Shown here piece after piece: positions 16,308-24,324 of a stretch of DNA of 64,000 nt. The notes beneath the pieces were generated by a model, which saw only the letters and a list, made by a program, of their open reading frames with translations, was not told where the DNA came from and ran no database searches. Position 1 is the first letter of the stretch, and every line of letters begins with the position of its first letter. Where the stretch lies: contig NZ_JAGTTN010000006.1 of assembly GCF_020682705.1 (NCBI RefSeq), forward strand, positions 172,019-236,018, given 5' to 3'. The translations under genes and the position numbers were made by a program. This stretch comes from Microbacterium allomyrinae. Its GTDB lineage: Bacteria > Actinomycetota > Actinomycetes > Actinomycetales > Microbacteriaceae.

Positions 16308-17468
16308 TCAGAGCCCGGCGAGCGCTTCGTCGAGATCGGCGATCAGGTCGGCGACGCTCTCGATCCCGACCGAGAGTCGCACCACCTCCGGCGGGACGGC
16401 GAGCTCGGTGCCGCGCACCGAGGCGTGCGTCATCTCGTCGGGGTAGTTCATGAGCGACTCGACCCCGCCGAGCGATTCGGCCAGCTGGAAGAGCCGGGTC
16501 GACTCGGCGAAACGTCGCGCGGCCGCGGAATCCGCCAGTGCCACCGAGACGATGCCGCCGAAGCCGCTCATCTGCGCCGCGGCGAGTTCGTGGCCGGGGT
16601 GCGACACCAGCCCGGGGTAGTAGACGCGCGCCACCGCGCCATGCCCCTCGAGGAACTCGGCGACGGCCTGGGCGTTCTCGCCGTGGCGCTGCATGCGCAG
16701 GGCGAGGGTCTTGATCCCGCGCGTGGTGAGCCACGCGTCGAGCGGGCCCGAGACCGCGCCCACCGCGAACTGCAGGAACTTCGCCTGCTCGAACAGGGCG
16801 TCGTCGTTCAGCACGAGCGCGCCGCCGACCACGTCGGAGTGGCCGCCCAGGTACTTCGTGGTCGAGTGCACGACCACGTCCGCGCCCAGCGCGAGCGGCT
16901 GCTGCAGGGCGGGCGACGCGAACGTGTTGTCGACCACGACGAGGGAGCCTGCGTCGTGGCCGAGTCGGGCCAGCCCCGCGATATCGGTGATCCGCAGCAG
17001 CGGGTTGCTCGGCGTCTCGACCCACACGATGCGCGCAGGGCGCTCCTCCAGCGCGGCGCGCACCCGGTCGAGGTCGCTCATGTCGACGACCCGCACCCCG
17101 ATCCCCCAGCCGCCCAGAACCCGCGCGATGAGCCGGTAGGTGCCGCCGTAGACGTCGCTGCCCAGCAGCACCTCGTCGCCGGGCTTCAGGACCGCACGCA
17201 GCAGGGCGTCCTCGGCGGCCAGGCCCGATGCGAACGACAGCGCGTGAGCCCCGCCCTCGAGCGCTGCCAGCTGCGTCTCCAGCGCCGTGCGCGTCGGGTT
17301 GCCGCTGCGGCCGTACTCGTAGCCCTCGCGGAGCCCGCCGATGCCGTCCTGCGCGTACGTGGTGGAGAAATGCACCGGGGGGATGACCGCACCGGTGGTC
17401 GGGTCGAACGCCTGACCGGCGTGCACGGCACGGGTCTCGAATCCGCGGTCAGTGGTGGGCTCGCTCAT
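16308..17468 (-). CDS. metB: Cystathionine gamma-synthase / gamma-lyase
   Basis: A 386-aa PLP enzyme of the Cys/Met metabolism family. The start is ETRAVHAGQ. The cofactor site has YSR-type loop EYGRSGNPTR (51-60), VVDNTFASP with the PLP Asp180, and Schiff-base Lys205 in STTKYLGGHSDVVGG. As a gamma-lyase it would split cystathionine to cysteine; as a gamma-synthase it would make it from an activated homoserine. Sequence alone does not separate these. Its start overlaps the stop of the cystathionine beta-synthase-like gene by 4 nt (ATGA), which makes the lyase role in reverse transsulfuration (homocysteine to cysteine) the better guess. It shares the cysteine-rich leader upstream. Confidence 0.93.
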   Translation of the reverse strand: MSEPTTDRGFETRAVHAGQAFDPTTGAVIPPVHFSTTYAQDGIGGLREGYEYGRSGNPTRTALETQLAALEGGAHALSFASGLAAEDALLRAVLKPGDEVLLGSDVYGGTYRLIARVLGGWGIGVRVVDMSDLDRVRAALEERPARIVWVETPSNPLLRITDIAGLARLGHDAGSLVVVDNTFASPALQQPLALGADVVVHSTTKYLGGHSDVVGGALVLNDDALFEQAKFLQFAVGAVSGPLDAWLTTRGIKTLALRMQRHGENAQAVAEFLEGHGAVARVYYPGLVSHPGHELAAAQMSGFGGIVSVALADSAAARRFAESTRLFQLAESLGGVESLMNYPDEMTHASVRGTELAVPPEVVRLSVGIESVADLIADLDEALAGL

Positions 17469-18445
17469 TCGTGTGCTCCCTTGTCGGTGTCGATCTCGAA
17501 TCCGCGCTCGCGCATCCAGTCGTCGTCGTAGAACTTGCTCAGGTAGCCGCGGCCGTGATCGGGCAGCAGCACGACCACGACCGCCTCGGCCGGGAGGTCG
17601 CGGGCCGTGCGCAGCGCCGCGACGACGGCCATCCCACTCGATCCGCCGACGAGCAGGCCCTCTTCGCGCGCGAGCCGCCTGGTCATGGCGAAGGATTCGG
17701 CATCCGACACCCGGTGGATCTCGTCCACCACCGTCGGATCGTAGGTCTCGGGCCAGAAGTCCTCACCGACGCCCTCGACGAGGTACCCGTGCAGAGGACC
17801 TCCCGAGTAGATCGACCCCTCGGGGTCGGCGCCGACGACACGCACCGCGCCGCCCGACACCTCGTGCAGAAACCTCCCGGTGCCGGAGATCGTGCCGCCG
17901 GTGCCGATGCCGGCGACGAAATGTGTCACCGTGCCATCCGTGTCGCGCCAGATCTCGGGGCCGGTGCTCTCGTAGTGACTGAGCGGGCCGTTCTGGTTCG
18001 CGAACTGGTTGGGCTTGAATGCGCCCGGGATCTCGCTGACGAGCCGGTCCGACACGCTGTAGTACGAGCGCAGGTCCTCTGGAGGCACGCTGGTGTCGGT
18101 CACGACGACCTCGGCGCCGTAGGCCTTCAGTACCGCGACTTTCTCGCCCGCGAACTTGTCGGGCACGACGAAGATCATGCGGTAGCCGCGCTGGAGGGCG
18201 ACGAGCGCCAGCCCCACGCCGGTGTTCCCGCTGGTGGGCTCGACGATGGTGCCGCCGGGCTGGAGAAGACCGTCGCGTTCGGCGGCGTCGATGATGCGGC
18301 GGGCGATGCGGTCCTTTGCGGAGCCGCCGGGATTCAGATATTCGACCTTCGCGAGCACCGTGGCGGCGATGCCGTCGGTGACACGGGTCAGTTGGACGAG
18401 AGGGGTGTTGCCGACGAGGTCGGCCACGCTCTTGGCGTAACGCAC
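17465..18445 (-). CDS. Cystathionine beta-synthase / cysteine synthase-like, short form
   Basis: A 326-aa PLP enzyme (fold type II) that joins serine or an activated serine with homocysteine or sulfide. Lys44 in NPGGSAKDRIA holds the cofactor; SGNTG near residues 71-75 binds the substrate carboxylate; the glycine loop GIGTGGTISGTG lies near 180-191. The C-terminal CBS-domain pair of longer forms is absent; the last residues are a charged tail. The start is GTG at 18445 with GAGGA 7 nt upstream. It is coupled to the gamma-synthase/lyase gene, and 77 nt upstream lies the stop codon of a cysteine-rich leader peptide, implying control by cysteine supply. Plain O-acetylserine sulfhydrylase is the alternative. 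Confidence 0.93.
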   Translation of the reverse strand: MRYAKSVADLVGNTPLVQLTRVTDGIAATVLAKVEYLNPGGSAKDRIARRIIDAAERDGLLQPGGTIVEPTSGNTGVGLALVALQRGYRMIFVVPDKFAGEKVAVLKAYGAEVVVTDTSVPPEDLRSYYSVSDRLVSEIPGAFKPNQFANQNGPLSHYESTGPEIWRDTDGTVTHFVAGIGTGGTISGTGRFLHEVSGGAVRVVGADPEGSIYSGGPLHGYLVEGVGEDFWPETYDPTVVDEIHRVSDAESFAMTRRLAREEGLLVGGSSGMAVVAALRTARDLPAEAVVVVLLPDHGRGYLSKFYDDDWMRERGFEIDTDKGAHE

Positions 18446-18464
18446 GGATGAGTCCTCGGTGTTG

Positions 18465-18523
18465 CCGCGCGGGTGCGCGGGGAGATCTGTCGGGGTCGCG
18501 GAAGTGTGTGAAGCGAAGGCTTC
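18465..18523 (-). promoter_or_regulatory. Candidate attenuator hairpins of the cysteine operon
   Basis: Two small stems lie between the leader peptide and the synthase gene. GAAGC/GCTTC (18510-18523, 4-nt loop) overlaps the leader's stop codon. CCGCGC/GCGCGG (18465-18480, 4-nt loop) lies just ahead of the GAGGA ribosome site of the synthase. A ribosome held at the leader's cysteine codons would cover the first stem. The mechanism is inferred. Confidence 0.5.
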
Positions 18524-18557
18524 AGCAGCAGGGGCGACAACAACGACAGGTCAACAC
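18522..18557 (-). CDS. Leaderless 11-residue cysteine-rich leader peptide
   Basis: The minus strand from GTG at 18557 encodes 11 residues, (M)LTCRCCRPCC, then TGA: five cysteines in eight residues. TAGACT lies 7 nt before the GTG, the spacing expected when transcription starts on the start codon, so translation would be leaderless. Its stop is 76 nt from the start of the cystathionine beta-synthase-like gene. Cysteine-rich upstream ORFs that regulate sulfur genes by ribosome stalling are known in mycobacteria. This one has the same design next to cysteine synthesis genes. The peptide probably has no function of its own. It is too short for usual gene finders. Confidence 0.75.
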   Translation of the reverse strand: MLTCRCCRPCC

Positions 18558-18564
18558 GCGGGTC

Positions 18565-18570
18565 AGTCTA
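18565..18570 (-). promoter_or_regulatory. -10 box of the cysteine operon
   Basis: On the minus strand the hexamer reads TAGACT, matching the actinobacterial TANNNT pattern, with the leader GTG beginning 7 nt downstream. TCGACG about 18 nt upstream is a weak -35 candidate. Confidence 0.6.
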
Positions 18571-18643
18571 GACGCCGGTCGCGGGCCGCGTCGAGACGGA
18601 TGCCGCGCGCCGACTCGGGACGGCCGCAGCGGGAGAGCCGCCA

Positions 18644-19711
18644 TCACCGCAGCAGCGGTCCGACTTCGACGGCGATGCGCTCCAGCTCGTCGTGCGCGGG
18701 CGAGGACTGGATCAGCAGCAGCGTGACGCCCGCGTCCCGGAACTCGCGGATGCGCTCGGCGACCTGTTCCGCCGTGCCGACGAGGTCGGGACGCAGGCCG
18801 CGCGTGCCGACCGAGTACTCCCGCTTGGAGAGCTCGACGTCCAGTTGCGAGTTGCGCACGAACTCCTCGAACGACGCGTAGCCGGGCGAGGACGGATCGA
18901 CGGTCGTGATGCGCTCCAGCTCTTGGCGGGCCTGCGCCTCGGTGTCGCGGACGATGACGTACGCCGACATGGCGAACTCGTCGAAGGGCAGTCCGTGGCG
19001 GCGCAGACGGCGCTCGTTCATGTCGTCGACCTTCTCGCGCACCTCGTCCACGGTGCCGCCGTGCAGCGCGTACGAATCGGCGAACCCGGCGATCGACTCG
19101 CGGCCGTGCTCGCTCTCGCCTCCCGCGAAGACGGCAGGCACCACACGCGGCTTGGGTTCGAGGATGGTGTCCTGGACCGTGAAGTGGTCCCCGGCGTACG
19201 AGAACGGCGTCTCGCCCCACGTTCCCCTCAGGATCTCGACGAACTCGCGTGCCTGCTCGTAGCGCTCGTCGTGACGGGTGAACCGGCCGCCGTACTGCTT
19301 CGCCTCCTCCTCCCACCATGCGGCGACGACGTTCAGCGCGAAGCGTCCGCCCCCGATGTCGGTGATCGTGGACGACTCCTTCGCCGTGACGGCGGGCAGA
19401 TGGAAGCCCGGCCGCACCGCGGTCATGACGCGGAGGCGCTCGGTCGTCGCGAGGATCGCACTCGTCAGCGACCAGGCCTCGAGGCTCGGCGCCTGCAGGC
19501 CCTTGCGGTCGTTGAGATAGAGCTCGGGCACGAGAGTCGTGTCATAGCCGAGGCGGTCGGCCAGCTGCGACAGCGACTTGATGTAGTCCCAGGTGGCCGG
19601 CATCCCTTCGTCACCGACGTTGCGGAGGAACCCCCCGTAGACGGGAGTCCAGTATCCGAGTCTCAAGGTGGCTCCAGAGGGTGAGGGGGCGGAGTGCAGC
19701 GGAATCGACAT
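18644..19711 (-). CDS. LLM-class flavin-dependent monooxygenase (SsuD/SfnG-like)
   Basis: A 355-aa (beta/alpha)8 enzyme that uses reduced FMN and oxygen. It opens with LRLGYWTPVYGGFL and has the family stretches ERLRVMTAVRPGFHLP, FALNVVAAWW and DRGG/FAGGESEHGRE that form the flavin site in alkanesulfonate and dimethylsulfone monooxygenases. The product would be an aldehyde or sulfinate plus sulfite. ATG at 19711 is chosen at the domain start. It is the last gene of a six-gene minus-strand operon (39 nt after an ABC exporter gene), and the cysteine leader begins 87 nt downstream. Substrate specificity is not readable; the sulfur assignment rests on relatives and neighbours. Confidence 0.92.
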   Translation of the reverse strand: MSIPLHSAPSPSGATLRLGYWTPVYGGFLRNVGDEGMPATWDYIKSLSQLADRLGYDTTLVPELYLNDRKGLQAPSLEAWSLTSAILATTERLRVMTAVRPGFHLPAVTAKESSTITDIGGGRFALNVVAAWWEEEAKQYGGRFTRHDERYEQAREFVEILRGTWGETPFSYAGDHFTVQDTILEPKPRVVPAVFAGGESEHGRESIAGFADSYALHGGTVDEVREKVDDMNERRLRRHGLPFDEFAMSAYVIVRDTEAQARQELERITTVDPSSPGYASFEEFVRNSQLDVELSKREYSVGTRGLRPDLVGTAEQVAERIREFRDAGVTLLLIQSSPAHDELERIAVEVGPLLR

Positions 19712-19750
19712 TGTTCCAGGGGCCTTTCGGGTTGGGCGAAGAAGGTGTCG

Positions 19751-21577
19751 TCATGTGTCGGATGCGGCATTCGCCTGCTGGTCGGTGGACGCTCGCCATG
19801 CCGCATGAAGGGCCGCGTACTCGCCACCGGCTGCGAGCAGGGCCGCCGGCGAGTCGTCCTCGGCGACCCGGCCGCCCTGCAGCACGATGACGCGGTCGGC
19901 CGATTCGACGGTCGACAGGCGATGCGCGATGACCAGAGCCGTACGGCCCTCGAGCAGCGTCGCGAGTCCCCGCTGCACGATCGCCTCGCTCGGCAGATCC
20001 AGCGATGCCGTCGCCTCGTCGAGGATGATGACGGCCGGGTCGGCGAGGAACGCCCGCGCGAACGAGACGAGCTGTCGCTGTCCCGCCGAGAGTCTTCCGC
20101 CTCGCTTGTGCACATCGGTGTCGATTCCGTCCGGCAGCCGATCGATGAAGCGGTCGGCTCCGACGGCACGCGCCGCCGCCCGGATGTCGTCGGGGGATGC
20201 CGAGGGCCGGCCGATCGCGATGTTCTCGGCGATGGTGCCGCTGAAGAGGAAGCTCTCCTGCGTGACCATGACGACCGCGCGACGAAGGTCCGAGAATGCG
20301 AGGTCGCGCACGTCGATCCCGTCCAGGCGCACCTGACCCTCGGTGGTGTCGTAGAAGCGGGCCACGAGTTTGGCGACGGTCGACTTCCCGGCACCGGTCG
20401 TGCCCACGAGCGCCACGATCTGGCCGGCCGGGATGCGCAGATCCAGCCCGGGGATCACATCAGCGCCCGGGGTGTAGCCGAAGCGGACGCCGTCGAAGTC
20501 GATGCGCCCGCTCGCACGCGGCAGTGCCACCGGCCGAGCCGGCGCGGCCACCGACGGCTCTTCTTCGAGGAGCCCCGAGATCTTCTCGAGCGCGGCGACG
20601 GAGGACTGCAGCGAGTTGTAGAACTGCGCCATCTCCTGCACGGGCGCGAAGAAGCGCTTCGCGTACAGAAGCGCCGCGATCAGCACGCCCACCGACAGCT
20701 CTCCCGCGAACACGCGGTAGCCGTCGACGGCGAGGACTGCCGCGACCGTGACGTTGCCGATGAGCACGAGTCCCGGGTTGTAGACGCCGATCAGGCCCAC
20801 GGCGCGCTGGTCGGTCAGACGGTAGTCGTCGGCGAGTTCGCGGTGCCGCGCGATGTCGTGACGCTCTCGATGGAAGGCCTGCACGGCGCGATTGCCGGCC
20901 ATCGTCTCGACGAACTGCACGATGAGCCGTGACGAGGCGACGCGGGTGGATCGGTAGTGCAGCTGCGAACGGACGTGGAACCACCGGGTGAGCAGTGCCA
21001 CGGGCACGGACGCCGCCACCAGCACGAGCCCGCTCCAGGGATCCAGGAACAGCAGCATCACCGCGACGAACACCATGAACAGCAGGCCCGAGAGCAGCTG
21101 GTTGACTCCCGAGTCGAGGAGTTCCCGCACGGCATCCAGATCCGACGTCTGACGCGCGATGATGCGCCCCGACGTGTACGTCTCGTGGAACTCGAGGCTC
21201 AGCCGCTGGGTGTGGCGGAACACCCGCCGCCGCAGCTCGAAGAGGACGGCCTGGGCGATGCGGGCGCTCAGGCGGATGGACCAGAACATCAGCAGTCCGC
21301 CCGCGAACGCGACGGTGATGTAGCCGAGCCCGGCCCCGAGCACGCCGGCCGGATCGCCGGCGGTCAGCTGCGGCAGCCCCGTGTCGATCACGAACGCCAC
21401 GAAGAGGGGACCGGCGGCCTTCGCCGCCTGGGCCGCCGCCACCAGGGCGAGCATCAGGGCGAATCGCCACCGCATCGGCCGCAGCAGCGATCCGAGCAGT
21501 CGCATCGACCGCTTTCTCACGGTGCGCGCGAGCGATCGCTCCAGATCGACGTGATCCTCGTATGCCACCCCGCTCAT
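19751..21577 (-). CDS. ABC exporter subunit with intact catalytic site
   Basis: A 608-aa half-transporter: six membrane spans in about residues 30-310, then an ATPase domain. Walker A is GTTGAGKST, the signature is degenerate (LSAGQRQ instead of LSGGQ), and Walker B is canonical with the catalytic glutamate (VIILDEATASLD); the H-loop is IAHRLST. The partner gene upstream shows the opposite pattern, so the two very likely form a heterodimer with one working and one degenerate ATP site. ATG at 21577 follows the partner's stop by 13 nt with GGGTGGG ahead. An earlier in-frame ATG at 21628 would overlap the upstream gene. What it exports is unknown; its place among LLM genes hints at a sulfur-related metabolite or toxic by-product. 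Confidence 0.92.
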   Translation of the reverse strand: MSGVAYEDHVDLERSLARTVRKRSMRLLGSLLRPMRWRFALMLALVAAAQAAKAAGPLFVAFVIDTGLPQLTAGDPAGVLGAGLGYITVAFAGGLLMFWSIRLSARIAQAVLFELRRRVFRHTQRLSLEFHETYTSGRIIARQTSDLDAVRELLDSGVNQLLSGLLFMVFVAVMLLFLDPWSGLVLVAASVPVALLTRWFHVRSQLHYRSTRVASSRLIVQFVETMAGNRAVQAFHRERHDIARHRELADDYRLTDQRAVGLIGVYNPGLVLIGNVTVAAVLAVDGYRVFAGELSVGVLIAALLYAKRFFAPVQEMAQFYNSLQSSVAALEKISGLLEEEPSVAAPARPVALPRASGRIDFDGVRFGYTPGADVIPGLDLRIPAGQIVALVGTTGAGKSTVAKLVARFYDTTEGQVRLDGIDVRDLAFSDLRRAVVMVTQESFLFSGTIAENIAIGRPSASPDDIRAAARAVGADRFIDRLPDGIDTDVHKRGGRLSAGQRQLVSFARAFLADPAVIILDEATASLDLPSEAIVQRGLATLLEGRTALVIAHRLSTVESADRVIVLQGGRVAEDDSPAALLAAGGEYAALHAAWRASTDQQANAASDT

Positions 21578-21590
21578 CGACCCACCCCGT

Positions 21591-23396
21591 TCATACGACG
21601 ATCTCCGCTTCGATGAGAGTCTCGGCAACCGTCTCGGCCTGCGTGCTCGTGATGACCGACCGGTAGTGCGCGCTCGTCGCGAGCAGTTCGGTGTGCGAGC
21701 CGATGGCGACGATGCGGCCGCCGTCGAGCAGGGCCACCCGGTCGGCGAGTGCGACGGTCGATGGACGGTGGGCGACGACGAGCGTCGTGGTCTCGTGCAG
21801 GTGGGCGCGCAGGCGCCGGGTCACGACCTCTTCGGTGTGCACGTCCAGTGCCGACAGCGGGTCGTCCAGAACCAGGATGCGCGGCGATGCGGCGATCGCG
21901 CGCGCGAGCGAGATGCGCTGGCGCTGCCCGCCCGAGAGGTTGAGCCCCTCCTCGCCGATGACCGTGTCGACACCGTCGGGAAGCGCGCGGACGAACTCCG
22001 CCCCGGCGGTCGCGATGGCAGCCTCGAGCACGTCGTCGCCGGCGTCGGGGACGCCGAGGAGGATGTTCTCGCGCACCGTGGCGGAGAACAGCACGGGATC
22101 CTCGAAAGCGATCGACACGTGTCGCCGGAGGGCCGTCCGCTCCACATCGCGCACATCGACGCCGCCGATGAGCACACTGCCCTCGGTGACGTCGTACAGT
22201 CGCGGGATCAGCTGGACGAGCGAACTCTTGCCTGCACCGGTCACCCCCACGAGGGCGAGGGTCTCGCCCGGCTCCAGCACGAGGTGCAGGTCATCGAGCA
22301 CGGCCGGAGCGTCGGGCGCGGCATCCGGATGCCGGAAGGTGACGCCGCGCAGCTCGAGTCGCCGCGCCGATGCCGGAAGCGGAACCGGATCGGACGGATC
22401 GAGGATGGTGTTGGGCACGTCGAGCACCTCGAAGAACCGGTCGATCGCCGCCTTCGCGTCCATCGACATCGCGAACTGCTCGCCCAGTCGGCCCAGGGGT
22501 CCGCTCACCACCGCCGCCGTCCCGAAGAAGGCGACGATCGCGCCCACGCTCAGCTGGCCCCCGGCGACGAGGAATGCGCCCACGACGAGGGCCGATGCCA
22601 GCGCCGCCTCGGGCAGCGCCGTCAGGATCAGCGAGACGGTCGACAGCGACCGCGCCTTCTCGATCTCGGTGGCGCGCAGCAGATCCGCCTGCGTCGAGAA
22701 CGACGCGAGCGCCGCGCGACCTCGACCGAAAGCCTTCAAGATGCGGATGCCGCGCACCGACTCCTCGACGGTGGTCGCCAGATCGCCCGCCTGGTCCTGC
22801 GCGAGACGCGACGCCGTCTGGTAGCCGCGGCGGAAATGGAAGCTCGCCACCGCGACCGGAATCGCGGCGGCCGCGAAGATGGCGCCCATGATCGGGCTCG
22901 CGAGGGTCATGAGCACGATTCCGGCGATGATCGTGATCGTGTTGACGCAGATCATCACCATGCCGAAGCTGATCCAGCGACGGAAGCGGCGGATGTCGCT
23001 CATCGACCGCGAGAGCAGCTGGCCGCTGCTCCACTCGTCGTGGAAGGCCGCCGGAGCATCCACCAGGTGCTCGTAGAGCCGGACTCGCAGATCGGCCTCG
23101 AGCTTGGCGCCGGGCGCGAGCACGAGCTGGCGGCGCGCGACGAGCAGGCCCGCCTCGAGCACGCCGAGCCCCAGCACGATCGCGACACCGACCCAGAGTC
23201 CCCGAGGATCGTGAGTCACGAAGAGAGGTCCGTTGACGATCCACTGCAGCACCTGCGGGATCGCGAGGGCGACGCCGCTCGCCAGCACCGCGGTGAACAT
23301 GCCGAGCGCGAGTCGCGGAACGACCGGCTTGGCGAGCGGATAGAGGCGCAGCAGCGAGTGCGACAGCGTGGACTCCCGGGGTCGGGTCGCGCTCAC
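21591..23396 (-). CDS. ABC exporter subunit with degenerate Walker B
   Basis: A 601-aa half-transporter with an N-terminal six-span membrane domain (about 20-310) and a C-terminal ATPase domain. Walker A is GVTGAGKSS and the signature LSGGQRQ is canonical, but Walker B reads ILVLDDPLSALD: Asp replaces the catalytic Glu. In heterodimeric exporters the degenerate site is built from one subunit's altered Walker B and the other's altered signature, which is the combination seen here. The start is GTG at 23396, overlapping the DUF1684 stop by 4 nt (GTGA). It and the next gene are translated as a pair. Confidence 0.92.
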   Translation of the reverse strand: MSATRPRESTLSHSLLRLYPLAKPVVPRLALGMFTAVLASGVALAIPQVLQWIVNGPLFVTHDPRGLWVGVAIVLGLGVLEAGLLVARRQLVLAPGAKLEADLRVRLYEHLVDAPAAFHDEWSSGQLLSRSMSDIRRFRRWISFGMVMICVNTITIIAGIVLMTLASPIMGAIFAAAAIPVAVASFHFRRGYQTASRLAQDQAGDLATTVEESVRGIRILKAFGRGRAALASFSTQADLLRATEIEKARSLSTVSLILTALPEAALASALVVGAFLVAGGQLSVGAIVAFFGTAAVVSGPLGRLGEQFAMSMDAKAAIDRFFEVLDVPNTILDPSDPVPLPASARRLELRGVTFRHPDAAPDAPAVLDDLHLVLEPGETLALVGVTGAGKSSLVQLIPRLYDVTEGSVLIGGVDVRDVERTALRRHVSIAFEDPVLFSATVRENILLGVPDAGDDVLEAAIATAGAEFVRALPDGVDTVIGEEGLNLSGGQRQRISLARAIAASPRILVLDDPLSALDVHTEEVVTRRLRAHLHETTTLVVAHRPSTVALADRVALLDGGRIVAIGSHTELLATSAHYRSVITSTQAETVAETLIEAEIVV

Positions 23397-24286
23397 GAGG
23401 TGCGGTCGAGGGGGATCTTCTCGCCCGCCTCGACCGCGAACGGCAGCCGGTTCTCCGCGGGCGCCAGCGGGCACGGCGAGTAGTCGGTGTACGCGCACTG
23501 CAGGTTGGTCGCGCGGTTGAAGTCGAGCACGACGCGATCGGTGCCGTCGCTCGGAAGCGCGACGCCGAGCGTGCGGCTCGCGGCGTAGGTCGTCACGCCG
23601 CTGGTCGCGTCGCGGAACAGCAGGGTCGCCTGTCCCGCGCCGCGCGCGATGAGGGTGAGCGCGTAGCTCTCACCGTCGATCGTGAACCGCACCCGGCCCG
23701 GAGTGGAATGCGTGTGGGTGATCTCGGGGATCGCTGCAGCGATCGGGATGTCTCGGGGCTCCTCGGCCTCGAAGACGGCCTCGATGACCCAACGCGGGTG
23801 GGGCGCGAAGGTCGGCGTGCCGCGGTATCCGACCCGCAGCCCGTGATCGGGGTACAGGGGCCGCACGAGATCCCGGCCGCCGCGACGCGAGAGCTCGACG
23901 ACCACGTCGCCGAAGCCCGCGCGATGGAAGGTGCGCTCGCCGATGACGCCGTACTCGTGCCGGCCCGAGACCTGCACGCCGTCGATCACGAAGACCTCGC
24001 CGGGATCGAGCTCGACGACGGGGCCGCGCTCCCCCGTCGACCAGACTCCCGGCACGCCGTCGAAGCGTCGCGGGTGGTCATCGAGGAAGTTCACGCTCGT
24101 GTACGCCAGGAATCCGTGCGGCGCACGGCGGCCCGTCTCGAGTTCGTCGTGCCACTGCTGCCAGTCGCGCGCGAACGCGTCGAGCTCGGTGGCGGCTGGG
24201 CTCACGCCCCCGGAGGATCCGGGCAGCGCGCCGGCGGTGCCGGGAGGGGGTGTGGGGATTGTCGTGGAGGTCTCTGCAAGGGTCAT
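23393..24286 (-). CDS. DUF1684 protein
   Basis: A 297-aa soluble protein. The C-terminal third matches the DUF1684 signature: a GVALPSDG-type strand, then VVLDFNRATNLQCAYTDYSPCPLAPAENRLPFAVEAGEK, ending near residue 291. It begins with a threonine/proline/glycine-rich tail (about 1-30) and has no signal peptide or membrane span. The family has no established function; its compact beta-rich C-terminus with conserved Asn, Cys, Pro and Glu suggests a small binding or hydrolase-like site, which is speculation. ATG at 24286 has AAGGAG upstream. Its stop overlaps the exporter gene, so it is tightly tied to export and to the LLM genes on each side. Confidence 0.88.
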   Translation of the reverse strand: MTLAETSTTIPTPPPGTAGALPGSSGGVSPAATELDAFARDWQQWHDELETGRRAPHGFLAYTSVNFLDDHPRRFDGVPGVWSTGERGPVVELDPGEVFVIDGVQVSGRHEYGVIGERTFHRAGFGDVVVELSRRGGRDLVRPLYPDHGLRVGYRGTPTFAPHPRWVIEAVFEAEEPRDIPIAAAIPEITHTHSTPGRVRFTIDGESYALTLIARGAGQATLLFRDATSGVTTYAASRTLGVALPSDGTDRVVLDFNRATNLQCAYTDYSPCPLAPAENRLPFAVEAGEKIPLDRTS

Positions 24287-24324
24287 GTCATCGCTCCTTC
24301 TGATGTGGTGTTCGTGGGCCGCGC

